Shown piece by piece: positions 44,254-54,631 of a stretch of DNA of 64,000 nucleotides (position 1 is the stretch's first letter; the number at the start of each line of letters is the position of its first letter). The notes beneath the pieces were generated by a model that had not been told where the DNA came from, did not search any database, and worked only from the letters and a program-made list of their open reading frames with translations. The translations under genes were made by a program, and so were the position numbers. Source of the DNA: Allocoprobacillus sp002160865. Lineage in GTDB: Bacteria > Bacillota_I > Bacilli_A > Erysipelotrichales > Coprobacillaceae. The stretch covers positions 248,001 to 312,000 of the forward strand of contig NZ_AP031415.1 in the NCBI RefSeq assembly GCF_042850985.1, given 5' to 3'.

Positions 44254-45991
44254 ATGAAAGTATTATCATCGTTATTTGAATATGTTGGAAAACATAAATA
44301 TTTAACAATATTATCGTTGCTTTTTTTAGCTATCAGTACAATTTTTATACTTGTTCCATTCATTTATATATTTAAAATCGTAGATGAGATTATAAAAGTA
44401 TTTCCAAATATATCGTTAGCAACACACATTGTATCGTATGGCTGGATTGCTTTTACAGGAGCGGTTATCGGTATTTTATTATATGTTGTAGCATTACTAT
44501 GTTCGCATTTATCAGCATTTAGAATTGCCAGTAATATGCGAAAAAAAGCAATGCATCATGTTTTTCAATTACCAATGGGATATTTAGAAACAGAGGTAGT
44601 GGAAAAGTAAGAAAGATTATTGATGAAGCTGCTGGTACAACAGAAACTTTTTTAGCACATCAATTACCTGATATGGTGCAATTAATTGTAACAATTTTTT
44701 CAGTTCTTGTTTTATTATTTGTCTTTGACTGGAAATTTGCTGTAGCATCATTAATTCCATTATTATTAGCCTTTAGTCAAATGTTTAAAATGATTGGACT
44801 TGATTTAAATGAATCAATGACATCCTATCAGGATGCTTTAGAAAATATGAGCAATGAAGCTGTTGAGTATATTAGAGGTATACCGGTTGTTAAAACCTTT
44901 GGGCAAACAGTTTATTCTTTTCATCGTTTTCATAAAACAATTAAAGATTATGAAAAGTTTACGATAGGATATACTAATAAAATGCGTATTCCAATGACAA
45001 CTATGACATTATTTATTAATAGTATATTCATTTTTCTCATTGGTTTAGTGATGATTATGATAGTTAATGGTACAAATGTCATAGCTCCTTTATCTGATTT
45101 TATTTTCTATGTAATTTTTACACCAATTCTCGCAGTAACTGCAACCAAAATCATGTTTGCCAGTGAAAACACGATGTTAGCACAAGATGCTTTAAATAAA
45201 ATACAGTCTATTACTGAGCAATTACCTTTTACTTATGGAAATGAAAAAACTTCATCATATGACATTGAATTTAAAAATGTATGTTTTCATTATCCTAATA
45301 GTGAAGAAGAAGTATTAAAAAATGTCAGTTTTAAAATCAAAGAAAATCAACCTGTGGCTTTTGTTGGAGAAAGTGGTGGAGGAAAATCAACCTGTGCCAA
45401 ATTAGCTGCTAGGTTTTGGGATATTGACCAAGGTGAAATTACTGTAGGTGGAATCAATATTCAAACAATTAATCCAGAAATATTACTTTCCAAATATGCC
45501 ATTGTTTTCCAAGATGTTCTTTTATTTAATTCTAGCATTATGGAGAATATAAGAATAGGAAGAAAAGATGCAACAGACAAAGAAGTTTTACAGGCAGCAA
45601 AATTTGCTTATTGTGATGAGTTTGTTAAAGAATTGAGTGATGGTTATGATACGATTATAGTGAAAATGGTGCTAAATTATCAGGAGGGCAAAGACAAAGA
45701 ATCTCAATTGCTAGAGCGATATTAAAAGATGCACCTATTGTTTTAATGGATGAAGCAACAGCATCATTGGATGTTGAAAGTGAAACGTATGTGCAAAAAG
45801 CTTTATCCAAATTAATTAGAAACAAGACTGTGATTGTTATTGCGCATAGAATGAGGACGATTGCCAGTGCTGATCATGTTATTGTTTTAAAAGGTGGATA
45901 AATTGTGGAAGAAGGAAAACCTCAAGAACTTATAAATAATAATGGTGTTTACAAACATATGAGTGATTTACAAAAGATGTCACAATCATGA
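44254..45991 (+). pseudogene. ABC transporter (membrane plus ATPase domain), decayed
   Basis: A fused exporter-type half-transporter of about 578 residues broken at three points. Frame 1 (44254-44610) covers the first membrane helices and ends after GYLETE. A one-base loss near 44597 (GAGG for GAGGG) shifts it. Frame 2 covers the remaining helices and ATPase Walker A, GESGGGKST. A second one-base loss near 45659 shifts the frame just before the signature LSGGQRQR, and Walker B IVLMDEATASLD follows. A TAA replaces a Lys codon at 45899. The usual partner half-transporter is absent. The gene is clearly dead. Confidence 0.88.
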
Positions 45992-46010
45992 CAGATTTAA
46001 TATTTAATGA

Positions 46011-46055
46011 AAAGAAGATAGAAAACCAGAGTATGAATCATTTTCTATCTTTTAT
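46011..46055. terminator. Bidirectional terminator between ABC remnant and rpoN
   Basis: AAGATAGAAAA (46015-46025) pairs with TTTTCTATCTT (46041-46051). It overlaps the last codons of rpoN on the minus strand. Confidence 0.7.
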
Positions 46056-47272
46056 TTTCTTTTTCTTTTTGATGAAGATGGTATGTTCAATTGTTGACGA
46101 TATTTAGAAATAACGCGTCTAGAACAGTATAAATCGAATTTTTGTAATTGTTCAACAATATTTTCATCAGATAAGGGTTTCTTTTTATCTTCATTGTTGA
46201 CAATATCAATAATTGCTTTTTTAATAGCATCACTACTGTCACCACTATTCGTTTTAGAAACAAGTAAATTTTTTAAAGGATAAACCTCATTATTAAACAT
46301 ATAATACTTTTGGTTAACTGTTCTAGAAATTGTTGATTCATGATATCCGCATAATTGAGCAAGATCACTTAAAGTACAAGGTTGCAATTCATCATTGTAT
46401 AGAAAATATCCCTGTTGTATTTTCACTAATTCATTAGCGATCATCAATAAAGTTTGATTACGTTTTGTTAGATTTTCGACAATGAAAGTGGCTTCTTTAA
46501 AATACTCTTTCATTTTATCATTATCTCTTACAGCATCATATAAATCATTATTAATAACAACATTTGGCTGATTAATAGGTTCAATCATAATTTGTTGATC
46601 TTCAACATGTATTTCTATATCTGGAGTTATATAACTGCTATTATCAAAATCATATTCACTGCAAGGATAGGGGTTACATAAACGAATATCATCAAATAAC
46701 TGATTGATTTCATCTTTGGAGAGATGTGTAGTATCCTGTATTTTTTGATAGTTATAAGATAGTATTGTATTTTTATATTTTTTGAGTAATTGATAAGTTT
46801 TGTTTTTATGAAGCGCTTTTAATTGAATACAGATAGAATCAATAATATCAAAGGCACCAACACCTATTGGTTCTAATGACTGTAAAATATTTAAGTGATA
46901 ATAAAAATCTTTTTTAGAAATTTTTAAAACATCTAAATATTCTTTTTCACTGTAACTTAAAAAGCCTTTATCATTTAAAGAATCAATTAAAAATGACATA
47001 ATTTGTTTATCATAAAAAAAGGAGATAGTGAATAATTGTTTATATAAGTCATCTGATAATGATGAAGGAGAAGAAATATTTTCTATAAATTTATCGTCTG
47101 CTTGACTATAAAAGCTATGTGTTTCTAAAAAAGGATTAGTTTGTAAAGCATTATTAATCAGTTGAGAAAGTTCATTATTATCAATTTTTAAAAAGTCCAA
47201 AGCATGAATCATTGTCTGATTTAATTTAAAAGTTTGTTTTAAAGTTTGTTGAAAATTAAATTTTTGTTTCAT
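46052..47272 (-). CDS. rpoN: RNA polymerase sigma-54 factor
   Basis: A 406-residue sigma-54. The Gln-rich activator-interacting region I is at the N terminus (KFNFQQTLKQTFKLNQTMI). The core-binding domain follows, then the helix-turn-helix (LSDLAQLCGYHESTISRTV), and the RpoN box is SRRVISKYRQQL near the C terminus. It is shorter than E. coli RpoN (477) but complete. GGAG precedes the start. A minus-24/minus-12 element lies upstream, so it is probably transcribed by its own product. It faces away from a LevR-type activator and serves the PTS operon downstream. Confidence 0.95.
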   Translation of the reverse strand: MKQKFNFQQTLKQTFKLNQTMIHALDFLKIDNNELSQLINNALQTNPFLETHSFYSQADDKFIENISSPSSLSDDLYKQLFTISFFYDKQIMSFLIDSLNDKGFLSYSEKEYLDVLKISKKDFYYHLNILQSLEPIGVGAFDIIDSICIQLKALHKNKTYQLLKKYKNTILSYNYQKIQDTTHLSKDEINQLFDDIRLCNPYPCSEYDFDNSSYITPDIEIHVEDQQIMIEPINQPNVVINNDLYDAVRDNDKMKEYFKEATFIVENLTKRNQTLLMIANELVKIQQGYFLYNDELQPCTLSDLAQLCGYHESTISRTVNQKYYMFNNEVYPLKNLLVSKTNSGDSSDAIKKAIIDIVNNEDKKKPLSDENIVEQLQKFDLYCSRRVISKYRQQLNIPSSSKRKRK

Positions 47273-47299
47273 TTTAGCTATCTCCTTTCACTAATATAT

Positions 47300-47318
47300 T
47301 AGCAAAAATTGTGCCAAA
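47300..47318 (-). promoter_or_regulatory. Sigma-54 promoter of rpoN
   Basis: On the minus strand TTGGCACAATTTTTGCTA has GG and GC exactly 12 bp apart. It is identical over 18 bases to the second PTS-operon sigma-54 promoter (51097). Confidence 0.8.
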
Positions 47319-47337
47319 ATTTAACAAAAAAAATGAC

Positions 47338-47367
47338 TTGACATATTCAAGATTTGTGAATTAAGAT
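47338..47367 (+). promoter_or_regulatory. Sigma-A promoter of the LevR-like gene
   Basis: TTGACA (47338-47343), an 18-bp spacer and TAAGAT (47362-47367), 20 bp before the start. Confidence 0.55.
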
Positions 47368-47386
47368 AAAAACGAGGAGGTCAATC

Positions 47387-50065
47387 ATGAAAAGTAAAAT
47401 AAAGAATATAATCCAAGAATGGACAAAACAAGAAGACTATGATTTATGTCAAAGTATTAAGATTTCGCAAGAATTGAAAGTTAATAGAAATCAAATAGCA
47501 AAAATTGTCAATGATTTATTTGAATCTAAAGATGTTATCAAAATAAATACAAGACCTATAGTTTTTTTAGATAGAAAAGTTTTAGAAGATAAATATCAGA
47601 TAAAATTAAAAGATGAATATAGTTCATTTGAACAGTTATCTAACTTTATTTATAGTGATGAAACACTTCATGATTTTGAAAAACTCATTGGTAGTGATGA
47701 AAGTATGAATCCTATAGTAGAAAAAGTCAAAGCTACTGTTTCTTATCCACCTGATGGTTTAACCATTTTGCTTTATGGACCAACTGGAACAGGAAAGTCA
47801 TTTATGGCCAAACTGACTTATGAATATTGCCTAAATAAAGGATTAATAGATAAAACAGCGAAATTTGTCCAAGTCAACTGTTCGGAATATGCGAATAATC
47901 CAGAATTGTTAACAGCCAATCTTTTTGGATATAAAAAAGGCGCTTTTACTGGGGCTGATAAAGATAATTATGGCTTGTTACATTATGCTAATGGTGGTAT
48001 TTTATTTTTAGATGAAGTTCACTGTTTAAATTCTGAATGTCAGGAAAAGTTGTTTTTGTATATGGATCAGGGCATTTATCATTTGGTTGGTGATAATGAT
48101 AAATGGTATAAAGCCAAATGTCGTATTATTTTTGCGACTACCGAAGATCCAGAAGTTTCTTTACTTAAAACATTACGTAGAAGAATACCTGTTATTTTAA
48201 CAATTCCCTCTTTAAGTCAAAGAGGTGTTAATGAAAAGTTACAACTTATCTATCATCTTTATAAAAAGGAAGAAAAGCGAATACATAAAGAAATATTAAT
48301 ATCTACAAATGTCTATCAAATTTTATTAAATCATGAATTTGTGGGTAACATTGGTGAATTAAGCAATGTTATACAAGCAAGCTGTGTCAGTGCTTTATTT
48401 AATAATAACAAAGATAAATTAGAAATACGTGTTTATGATTTACCTGAAAATGTGGTCAAAAGCTTAGATGTTAATCATATTGTCATGCAAAATCATCAGG
48501 TCATTCCTTTAGCGGCCATTACACCGGTCAATAAGAAAACACATATTATTCAATTATATGAAAAATTCATAATTCTAACAGGAAATGATCATTTTTATAA
48601 TGAAGCAAGAAAAGAGTTGGATGATTATTTTGAAAAAATAATTTTTAATAAAAAAGATATTAGTCAGAAGAAATATTTATTAGATACAGTTAATAAAGTG
48701 TTTGATATTGCGACAGCACATTATGGATTTCATATTTCCCATAATGAATTAGTAGCAATATGTTCATACTTATTAGAATATAATAATAATGTTCATCATA
48801 TCGTGAACTGGACTGTTCAACATGAAAATGAAATTGAACAATTACAGCAATTTTTAAAGCTAAAATTTCATCAAGAATATATCATTTCAACAGAAATATA
48901 TGGATATTTAAAAGATAATGTAAATAACAGTTTTGATTCATTAGTCCAATGTGTCATAATGATATGTATTGCGAAATATACAAAACATGATGCTAATGAT
49001 TTAACGGTTGCGATTATTTTAGCTCATGGTTATTCAACTGCCAGTTCTATTGCAGATTCAGCAAACAGATTATTAGATAATTATATTTTTGATGCTATTG
49101 ATATGCCTTTAGAAATAGACAGTATTCAAATTGTTAAAAAAATTAATGAATTTCTATCATATTTAAAAGAAGCCAGAAGATTATATTTATTAGTAGATAT
49201 GGGCTCTTTAGAAGAAATATAGCAAGGTATCGAATATAAAAATATAGATATTGCACTTATTAATAACGTTAATACAAAACTTGCTTTAACGATAGGACAA
49301 GGGATCGTTCAAAAAAGAGAAATACCAGAAATATTTGATGATATAAAAAAAGAAGATCAGTATAATATTCATATTGAGCTTAATCATAAAAAAGAACCTA
49401 TTATATTATGCAGTTGTGCAAGCGGAATGGGAACAGCGAATAAACTTAAAGAAATAATTTTAGAATCATTACCAGCAAATGTGACATTAAAGGTTTTAAC
49501 ATATGATTATGCTTCACTTATTAAACAACAAGTGACTGATGATGCGTTATCATCGTATAAGATTATTTGTATTTTGGGGACACTTAATCCACATATTCAG
49601 GATATACCATTTATTGCTATTGAAGATTTGATATTAAATGATAGTCATAATGTGATTGAAAAAGTATTTAAAAATTACTTGTCATATGAACAAATGAATC
49701 TGTTTGAAAAAAATGTTTTAAAAAACTTTTCATTATCTAACGTGATGAATAATTTAACAATTCTCAATCCTAATAAATTATTAGAACATGTTTCTAAAGG
49801 AATAGAAGAATTGCAAAAAAGACTTCATAAAAGATTTAAAAATCAAACATGTTTTGGTTTGTATGTTCATATTTGCTGTCTTGTAGAAAGACTTGTCACA
49901 AGACAGGCCATTACATCTTTTGCGGATATAGACTTTGAAAGAAATCATCAAGATTTTATACATGCTTTAAAATCAGCAATGAAAGATGTAGAAAAATTCT
50001 ATAATGTAGAAATTCCTGTAGAAGAAATCGAATACATTTATGAATATGTAAAAAATGATGGATAA
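47387..50065 (+). pseudogene. LevR-type sigma-54 activator interrupted by an amber stop
   Basis: A PTS-regulated enhancer-binding protein of 892 codons with one in-frame TAG at 49220. Domains in order: N-terminal winged helix (residues 1-60); AAA+ domain with Walker A YGPTGTGKS (about 130), the sigma-54 contact GAFTGAD (about 184) and LFLDEVHCL; a PRD; an EIIA-like domain (AHGYSTASS, about 545); after the stop an EIIB-like segment (CSCASGMGTANK); and a second PRD (LYVHICCLVERL). The frame is the same on both sides of the stop. The 611-residue product keeps the AAA+ domain, so it may still activate transcription, perhaps without normal PTS control. Confidence 0.88.
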
Positions 50066-50082
50066 TTTGATTAATAAGAGAT

Positions 50083-50111
50083 AAGACAGTTTATCAAATA
50101 ACTGTCTTTTT
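50083..50111 (+). terminator. Terminator after the LevR-like gene
   Basis: AGACAGTT and AACTGTCT flank a short loop, followed by Ts. Confidence 0.75.
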
Positions 50112-50361
50112 GATTGTAAAATTCAAACGCAGTGTGAATTTATGACTTTAGTCAGTTGAGTATCCAAAGGAAAAGAAACATAAAATCACATGCTATTGAA
50201 CTGGCCACAAAAAAATTAGGACTAAAATTGAATATCTATGATAAGGCTTGAATTCTTGCTTGTAAAAGTGTTAAGCCTTTTAGTTTTTCTTTATTCTTTC
50301 TTCATTGTAATAATTTTATATATTTTTCAATAATCACTATTGCAATTATATTAATCAAAAA

Positions 50362-50670
50362 TATGCCTATAAATCTAAAGAAGATACTGCTTTTGTTCTA
50401 ATAGATGATATAGATTTATCAAGTTTTCTTTGCATTAGAGATACTAGTATTCATAATAGTAATATGATTTCTTGGCATAATCATTATTATCAAATACTAG
50501 ATAAAGAAAATTTTATAAAACAAATTTATAAAGGAACAGAAATACAAATATTCGATAATGTACTGACAAAAATAGTAAAAATTAAGTACTGTAATATATT
50601 TTATGAAACTAAACAAATTGAAGGCTACAGACAAGATTTAGTGAAAAAGAGAACAAATAAGAATAGATAA
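50362..50670 (+). pseudogene. Transposase C-terminal remnant
   Basis: About 100 codons open from 50362 (KYAYKSKEDTAFVLIDDIDL) to the stop at 50670. The segment SWHNHYYQILDKENFI, followed by strands TEIQIFDN and CNIFYETKQIEGYR, resembles the C-terminal beta region of ISNCY-like transposases. No N-terminal catalytic part and no terminal repeats were found. Another scrap (SHAIELATKKLGLKLNIY) lies near 50190. Probably debris of an old insertion. Confidence 0.4.
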
Positions 50671-51025
50671 TCAAAAACAATTAGAACAGCTTTTAAGAGA
50701 AAGAGATAAAAGATTAAAAGCAAGGTTGAAAAAATGAATTCATCATAACCAATGCTTTTTAGATTTCATCAATTCCAATACTCTTACAAACAGTGGTGAA
50801 CTTAGTTTATTATTATAAATCAGTAACATTTCAACTAATGTTTAACACAATATTGTTTAAACATAAAATAATGTCTAAAGTGAAAAGTTAAATTCCATTT
50901 TAAACAAGAGAAAGTTGATTTTAATCTTTCAATCAATTCCTGTTTAATTGACTTTTACATTTTCTCTTTAGATTTGATTCCTTCGCTTTAGCAACTAAAA
51001 TAAAAAAATTTACAATAAAAGTATG
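50671..51025. other. Upstream region of the PTS operon
   Basis: No gene. It contains nested inverted repeats at 50900-50968: TTAAACA with TGTTTAA, and AAGAGAAA with TTTCTCTT. They lie 70-130 bp before the first sigma-54 promoter, the distance expected for an upstream activator site. Assignment to the LevR-like activator is inferred. Confidence 0.4.
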
Positions 51026-51031
51026 TCAATT

Positions 51032-51049
51032 TTGGCATGCTTTTTGCTT
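51032..51049 (+). promoter_or_regulatory. Sigma-54 promoter 1 of the PTS operon
   Basis: TTGGCATGCTTTTTGCTT, with GG and GC 12 bp apart, fits the TGGCAY-N5-TTGC consensus. Confidence 0.8.
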
Positions 51050-51096
51050 GGTAATAAGTGTCCAAAAAAATAAAATTTTTCAAGCGAATATCAATT

Positions 51097-51114
51097 TTGG
51101 CACAATTTTTGCTA
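51097..51114 (+). promoter_or_regulatory. Sigma-54 promoter 2 of the PTS operon
   Basis: TTGGCACAATTTTTGCTA, 27 bp before the EIIA start. It lies within a 35-bp direct repeat (51026-51060 and 51091-51125) that duplicates promoter 1. Confidence 0.85.
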
Positions 51115-51140
51115 GATAATAAGTGAAGGGAGTGATACAT

Positions 51141-51554
51141 ATGGCAAAAATTATTTTAGCATCACATGGAGAGCTTTCAAAAGGAATGTTGAATTCAATT
51201 AGTATGATTGTTGGTGATTTAGCAAAAGGCATTGAAACATACAGCCTATACCCTGGGGAAAATCCTAATGATTATGCGCAAACATTAAAAGAAAGATTTC
51301 AAAATGATAATAATCACTACATTTTAGTATGTGATATTAAAGGAGGAAGTGTTTACAATGCTTTAGTGCAGACGTGTATCTATGGGCATGTAGATGTTCT
51401 TTCAGGAATGAACCTGAATTTGATATTAGAACTTGTTTTAGCTAATAATTCCGGAAATTTAGATTTAAATCAAGTTATGAATAGTGCAAAAGACGGTATC
51501 ACCCTAAAAAATAAAGTGTCATTAAATCAAGATATTGAAGAAGAAGAATTTTAA
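51141..51554 (+). CDS. Mannose-family PTS component EIIA
   Basis: A 137-residue EIIA of the mannose/fructose/sorbose PTS family. The phosphoryl acceptor is probably His9 in IILASHGELSKGM; the later DIKGGSVYNAL loop is typical. It takes phosphate from HPr and passes it to EIIB. AAGGGAGTG precedes the ATG at 51141; an ATG at 51123 lies at the promoter. First gene of a seven-gene operon under sigma-54 control. Gene order matches the gfr operon of Salmonella. Confidence 0.92.
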   Translation: MAKIILASHGELSKGMLNSISMIVGDLAKGIETYSLYPGENPNDYAQTLKERFQNDNNHYILVCDIKGGSVYNALVQTCIYGHVDVLSGMNLNLILELVLANNSGNLDLNQVMNSAKDGITLKNKVSLNQDIEEEEF

Positions 51555-51566
51555 GGAGAGAAAATT

Positions 51567-52034
51567 ATGATAAAAAATTTAAGAGTAGATCATCGTTTAT
51601 TACATGGACAGGTTGCATTTTCTTGGACGAGTGCATTAGGAGCAGATTGTATTTTAATTGCATGTGATGATGTTATGAAAGATGATATTAGAAAAATGTC
51701 TATTAAAATGGCAAAACCACAAGGAATTAAATTGGTTATTAAAACAGTTGATGACGGTATTAAAGCAATTAATAGTGGTGTAACAGATAAATATAAATTA
51801 TTTGTTGTCGTAGAAAGTATTAAAGATGCTTATCGCTTTGTCAAAGAAACATCTATTAACAGCATCACTTTAGGTGGAACAAAAGCTAAAGAAAATACAA
51901 GAAATATTTCTAAAGCAGTCAATATTACAACTGAAGAAGAAGATTTATTAAAAGAATTAATATCAGAAGGTACAGAAGTAGAAATCAGAATGGTACCTAA
52001 TGATACAAAAGTATTAGCACAAAAAGTACTTTAA
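51567..52034 (+). CDS. Mannose-family PTS component EIIB
   Basis: A 155-residue EIIB. The active His is in the motif VDHRLLHGQV (His13), which receives phosphate from EIIA and transfers it to the sugar carried by EIIC/EIID. The C-terminal part (TLGGTKAKENTRNISKAVNIT) carries the family signature. AAGGAGAG precedes the start, 12 bp after the EIIA stop. Substrate specificity is not determined by this subunit. Confidence 0.94.
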   Translation: MIKNLRVDHRLLHGQVAFSWTSALGADCILIACDDVMKDDIRKMSIKMAKPQGIKLVIKTVDDGIKAINSGVTDKYKLFVVVESIKDAYRFVKETSINSITLGGTKAKENTRNISKAVNITTEEEDLLKELISEGTEVEIRMVPNDTKVLAQKVL

Positions 52035-52049
52035 AGGGAGGAAATATAT

Positions 52050-52823
52050 ATGCTACAGGCAATATTATTAGGATTAATTTCAATGCTTGGTAATGCAGAA
52101 TATTTATTTGGGACAAGTTGTTTGTCAAGACCATTAGTTATGGGAGCATTAACAGGTATTGTGATGGGAGATATTCCCACAGGAGTTGCTTTAGGAGCAA
52201 CATTAGAATTAGCATTTATGGGAGCGTTTTCAATTGGTGCATCAATTCCACCAGAAATGATTTCAGGAACAGTTTTAGGAACAGCATTTGCGATCAGTAC
52301 AGGATCAGGAGCTGAAACAGCATTAACATTAGCAATTCCTATTGCTTCATTAGTTTTAGTTTTTAAAAACTTGGGAATGGTATTTATTTTACCAGTATTT
52401 GTACATAAAGCAGATGAATATGCACAAAAAGGAGATTTAAAAGGTGTATCAAGAATGCATTATCTAGGTGGATTCTTTGGTGTTAACTTAATTATTGGGG
52501 TTGTTGTTGCTATTTCATTTTATGTAGGATCACCAGCAGTACAAGCATTATTAGCAGTAATTCCTGAATGGATACAAAATGGTTTACAAATCGCAATGGG
52601 ATTATTACCTGCAATTGGGTTTGGATTATTAATGCAAATGATTATGAACAAAGAAGTAGCACCATTCTTCATGTTAGGATATGTTTTATCGGTTTACTTA
52701 AATATTCCAGTAACAGGTATTGCAATCTTTGGAGCAATTATTGCAATTGTTTTAACACAATTAAAAGGTCAGCCACAAATGGCATATGCAGGAAGTGAGG
52801 TAGATGAAGATGACGACTTCTAA
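52050..52823 (+). CDS. Mannose-family PTS permease component EIIC
   Basis: A 257-residue integral membrane protein with about seven hydrophobic stretches, opening MLQAILLGLISMLGNAEYLFG and containing the family motif TGIVMGDIPTGVALGATLELAFMG in the N-terminal third. With EIID it forms the sugar channel. GGGAGG precedes the start. It ends with an acidic tail (EVDEDDDF) whose coding end overlaps the EIID start by 14 bp. Confidence 0.93.
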   Translation: MLQAILLGLISMLGNAEYLFGTSCLSRPLVMGALTGIVMGDIPTGVALGATLELAFMGAFSIGASIPPEMISGTVLGTAFAISTGSGAETALTLAIPIASLVLVFKNLGMVFILPVFVHKADEYAQKGDLKGVSRMHYLGGFFGVNLIIGVVVAISFYVGSPAVQALLAVIPEWIQNGLQIAMGLLPAIGFGLLMQMIMNKEVAPFFMLGYVLSVYLNIPVTGIAIFGAIIAIVLTQLKGQPQMAYAGSEVDEDDDF

Positions 52824-53625
52824 TCAAATAACAAAAAAAGATTTAAACAAAGTATTCTGGCGTTCTTTTGGATTGGAATGGAGCTGGAACTATGAAAGAC
52901 AAATGAATATGTCATTTGCACATGCTTTAATTCCAATTATTGAAAAATTATATCCTTCAAAAGTGGATAGAGCGACAGCTTTAAAAAGACATTTAGAGTT
53001 CTTTAATACAACACCACATTTAGCAACTTTGATTTTAGGAATTACTGCTTCAATGGAAGAAAGTAATGCAAATAATCCGGATTTTGATACTGAAAGTATC
53101 AATAATATTAAAATTTCTTTAATGGGTCCATTAGCAGGGATAGGTGATTCATTTATTTGGGGAACATTAAGAATTATAGCAACAGGTATTGGTATTTCAC
53201 TTGCCAATCAGGGAAATATTTTAGGACCAATTCTATTCTTGCTTGTTTTCAATATTCCAGCTCAAGGGTTAAGATATTATTTTATGCATGCCGGATATAA
53301 ACTAGGATCTTCATTTTTAACAAAAATACAGGAAAGTGGTTTAATGTCACAAATCACTTATGCTGCTTCGGTATTAGGATTAGCAGTTATAGGTGGTATG
53401 ACAGCCGAAAATGTTGCTATTAATATACCATTTACTATAGGAAGTGGTGATGCTGCTACAACAATTGGTGATATTTGTAATAATATTATGCCTGGATTAT
53501 TACCATTATTATTTACATTCTTTATTTACTATTTATTGAAAAAGAAAAATATGAAAACAACAACTTTATTATTAATGTGTGCAGTTATAGGACTTGTAGG
53601 AGCATTTTTTGGAATTTTAGGATAG
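52810..53625 (+). CDS. Mannose-family PTS permease component EIID
   Basis: A 271-residue EIID. The start region (ITKKDLNKVFWRSFGLEWSWNYERQ) and the conserved EESNANNPDFDTESINNIK, then SLMGPLAGIGDSFIWG, are diagnostic. The C terminus has several membrane segments. The ATG at 52810 is preferred, since GAGG lies 9 bp upstream; an ATG at 52804 is too close to it. It completes the transporter with EIIC. Confidence 0.94.
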   Translation: MTTSNQITKKDLNKVFWRSFGLEWSWNYERQMNMSFAHALIPIIEKLYPSKVDRATALKRHLEFFNTTPHLATLILGITASMEESNANNPDFDTESINNIKISLMGPLAGIGDSFIWGTLRIIATGIGISLANQGNILGPILFLLVFNIPAQGLRYYFMHAGYKLGSSFLTKIQESGLMSQITYAASVLGLAVIGGMTAENVAINIPFTIGSGDAATTIGDICNNIMPGLLPLLFTFFIYYLLKKKNMKTTTLLLMCAVIGLVGAFFGILG

Positions 53626-53637
53626 GAGAAAAGACAA

Positions 53638-54630
53638 ATGATTAAATTTAATGAACAAGAAAAAATTGATAGCGTAAATGGAGCATTAGCTTTAAGAAGT
53701 CAAATTAATGAAATTGTAGATGAATTATCAAAAGATTATAAAAATATTTGTTGGTTAGGTATTGGTGGTACATGGGCTAGTAGTATGCAAGCCTGTGTAC
53801 ATATGAAAGAATATACAAATATTGAAGTATTTGTAGAAAACGCAGCAGAATATTTAACAACAGGAAATAAACGTATTGGTAAAGGAACGGTTGTTGTTGT
53901 TTCTTCTGTAACAGGAAGTACTATTGAAATGGTACAAGCTGTTAAAAAAGTTCAAGAAGCTGGAGCTAAAGTATTAGGATTTATTGATGTTGATACAACA
54001 GAATTAGCAAAAATGGTTGATTATGAAATTGCCTATGTTGCTAATGAACAATTAAAATTCTTTATGGTTGCTGATAGATTTATGCATAATGCAGGTGAAA
54101 TAGACTGGTATGATCGATTATATCAAGAATTAGATGAACGTTTAGCACAAGTTTTAGTCGATGTTGAAAAAGAAAGTGATGAATTTGCATTAGAATATGC
54201 TAAAAAGCATCATGATGATGATTTACATTATTTTATTGGTGCTGGAAACCAATGGGGTGCAACATATTCTTATGCTATGTGTTATTGGGAAGAACAACAT
54301 TGGATCAAAACAAAATCTATTACTGCACCAGAATTTTTCCATGGAATGTTAGAAGTCGTTGAAAGAGATACACCTGTTACAATTTATGTTGGTGAAGATG
54401 CTCAAAGACCTTTATCAAAAAGAGTTGTTGACTTTATTCCAAAAATTTGTGCAAATTACACAGTTATTGACTGTGCTGATTACAAGCTAGAAGGAATTAG
54501 TCCAGAATTTAGGGGAATGATCTCTCATTTGGTTATGCATGCTGTCAATAATCGTATAGATGTTCATATTGAAAATATTAACTGTCATCCAATGGAAATT
54601 CGTAGATATTATCGTCGTTTAGATTATTAA
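53638..54630 (+). CDS. SIS-domain sugar-phosphate deglycase (FrlB/GfrE-F-like)
   Basis: A 330-residue double-SIS protein. Phosphosugar-binding pieces are GIGGTWASSMQA (first SIS), SSVTGSTIEMVQA, and the later GAGNQWGATYSYA. The segment APEFFHGMLEVVERDTPV and the ending MEIRRYYRRLDY closely resemble FrlB, which splits fructoselysine-6-phosphate into glucose-6-phosphate and lysine. The substrate here is probably a PTS-imported Amadori compound or related amino sugar. AGGAG precedes the start. The second SIS gene follows one base after the stop. Confidence 0.85.
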   Translation: MIKFNEQEKIDSVNGALALRSQINEIVDELSKDYKNICWLGIGGTWASSMQACVHMKEYTNIEVFVENAAEYLTTGNKRIGKGTVVVVSSVTGSTIEMVQAVKKVQEAGAKVLGFIDVDTTELAKMVDYEIAYVANEQLKFFMVADRFMHNAGEIDWYDRLYQELDERLAQVLVDVEKESDEFALEYAKKHHDDDLHYFIGAGNQWGATYSYAMCYWEEQHWIKTKSITAPEFFHGMLEVVERDTPVTIYVGEDAQRPLSKRVVDFIPKICANYTVIDCADYKLEGISPEFRGMISHLVMHAVNNRIDVHIENINCHPMEIRRYYRRLDY

Positions 54631-54631
54631 T

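Noticed and set aside
52118..52798. Alternative plus-strand frames inside the EIIC gene
   Set aside because: They are out of frame with a clear PTS permease and have no start signals; the Asn/Ser/Cys-rich composition is typical of shadow frames.
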